Shown: one piece after another, positions 6,992 through 7,136 of the stretch
How the letters are laid out: the number at the start of each line of letters is the position of its first letter
Position numbering within the stretch: position 1 is the first letter of the stretch
DNA from: Cryomorphaceae bacterium
Lineage (GTDB): Bacteria; Bacteroidota; Bacteroidia; Flavobacteriales; Schleiferiaceae
DNA length: 7,136 nt
NCBI GenBank assembly: GCA_013911625.1
Contig: JACESW010000063.1
Location: 1 to 7,136 of the forward strand
Reading direction: 5' to 3'
Notes under the pieces: generated by a model
Databases searched by the model: none
What the model saw: only the letters and a program-made list of their open reading frames with translations
Told to the model about the DNA's origin: nothing
Made by a program: the position numbers and the translations under genes

Positions 6992-7136
6992 TTACCTCGA
7001 ACGCATATGGCCAGATTTTAAAGACCTCGCTCGTTCCAAAAGAAAAGAGAACAAGAAGTTTTTTGGCCGATTGTCCAAGCAAGACAGCAAGAAGCTCAAT
7101 GCCGAATTTCATGCGGTGCATGAGGAAGTCTTCGCT
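6984..7136 (+). CDS. N-terminal part of a probable YkgJ-family cysteine-cluster protein, cut by window end
   Basis: An ATG at 6984 overlaps the end of the thioredoxin-like gene by 8 bases (ATGGCTAA) in a different frame, and the frame stays open for 51 codons to the window end. The product begins MANYLERIWPDFKDLARSK, is rich in Lys and other charged residues (KRKENKKFFGRLSKQDSKK), and reaches HAVHEEVFA at the edge. This pattern, a basic ENKKFF segment followed by LHEEVF-like residues, resembles the start of Bacteroidota YkgJ-family proteins. In those, a CxxCxxCC-type metal-binding cluster follows immediately, but here it would lie beyond the window, so the diagnostic cysteines are not seen. 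The overlap indicates translational coupling and an operon with the thioredoxin-like gene. The assignment is from memory of the family; the existence of the gene is more certain than its name. Confidence 0.65.
   Translation, partial: MANYLERIWPDFKDLARSKRKENKKFFGRLSKQDSKKLNAEFHAVHEEVFA

Noticed and set aside
6939..7121. 60-codon - strand open frame with a hydrophobic C-terminal part at the window end
   Set aside because: It overlaps the end of the thioredoxin-like gene and lies opposite the YkgJ-like start, whose frame is supported by the 8-bp stop/start overlap.

Overview
The window looks like a chromosomal segment of a Bacteroidota bacterium, most likely of the Flavobacteriia or a Cryomorphaceae-like lineage. 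The evidence is a DUF4249 outer-membrane lipoprotein (a family essentially confined to this phylum), HtpG, FabH, phosphohexomutase and TlpA-like proteins with the wording typical of that group, A-rich leaders instead of Shine-Dalgarno sequences, and an exact TAnnTTTG promoter element. The lineage is inferred from protein character, not from a database search.

Layout, left to right. (1) A DUF4249 lipoprotein on the + strand, cut a few codons after its start by the window edge (1-873). (2) A hairpin terminator (889-920) shared with a convergent gene. (3) fabH-type beta-ketoacyl-ACP synthase III on the - strand (938-1942). (4) A 147-bp divergent intergenic region (1943-2089) with an imperfect inverted repeat (1985-2037) and presumably the promoters of both fabH and htpG. 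(5) htpG, the bacterial Hsp90, on the + strand (2090-3979), followed by a 19-bp palindrome and a strong intrinsic terminator. (6) A phosphoglucomutase/phosphomannomutase-type enzyme (4078-5793), probably with its own promoter at 4045-4052. (7) Seven bases after its stop, a thioredoxin-fold lipoprotein with a WCPNC active site (5801-6991). (8) Overlapping that gene by 8 bp, the first 51 codons of a gene that resembles the YkgJ cysteine-cluster family (6984 to the window end).

Functionally the window is mostly housekeeping: fatty-acid initiation, chaperone and sugar-phosphate interconversion, plus two surface or periplasmic lipoproteins. The last three genes are packed as a probable operon. I see no mobile element, CRISPR array, RNA gene or phage gene, and no clear new multi-gene system.

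The most interesting structure is small. A textbook intrinsic terminator (7-bp stem, UUCG loop, six U) lies wholly inside the signal-peptide codons of the thioredoxin-like lipoprotein, between pgm and the rest of its apparent operon. All three terminator hairpins on the + strand carry a UNCG-type tetraloop.
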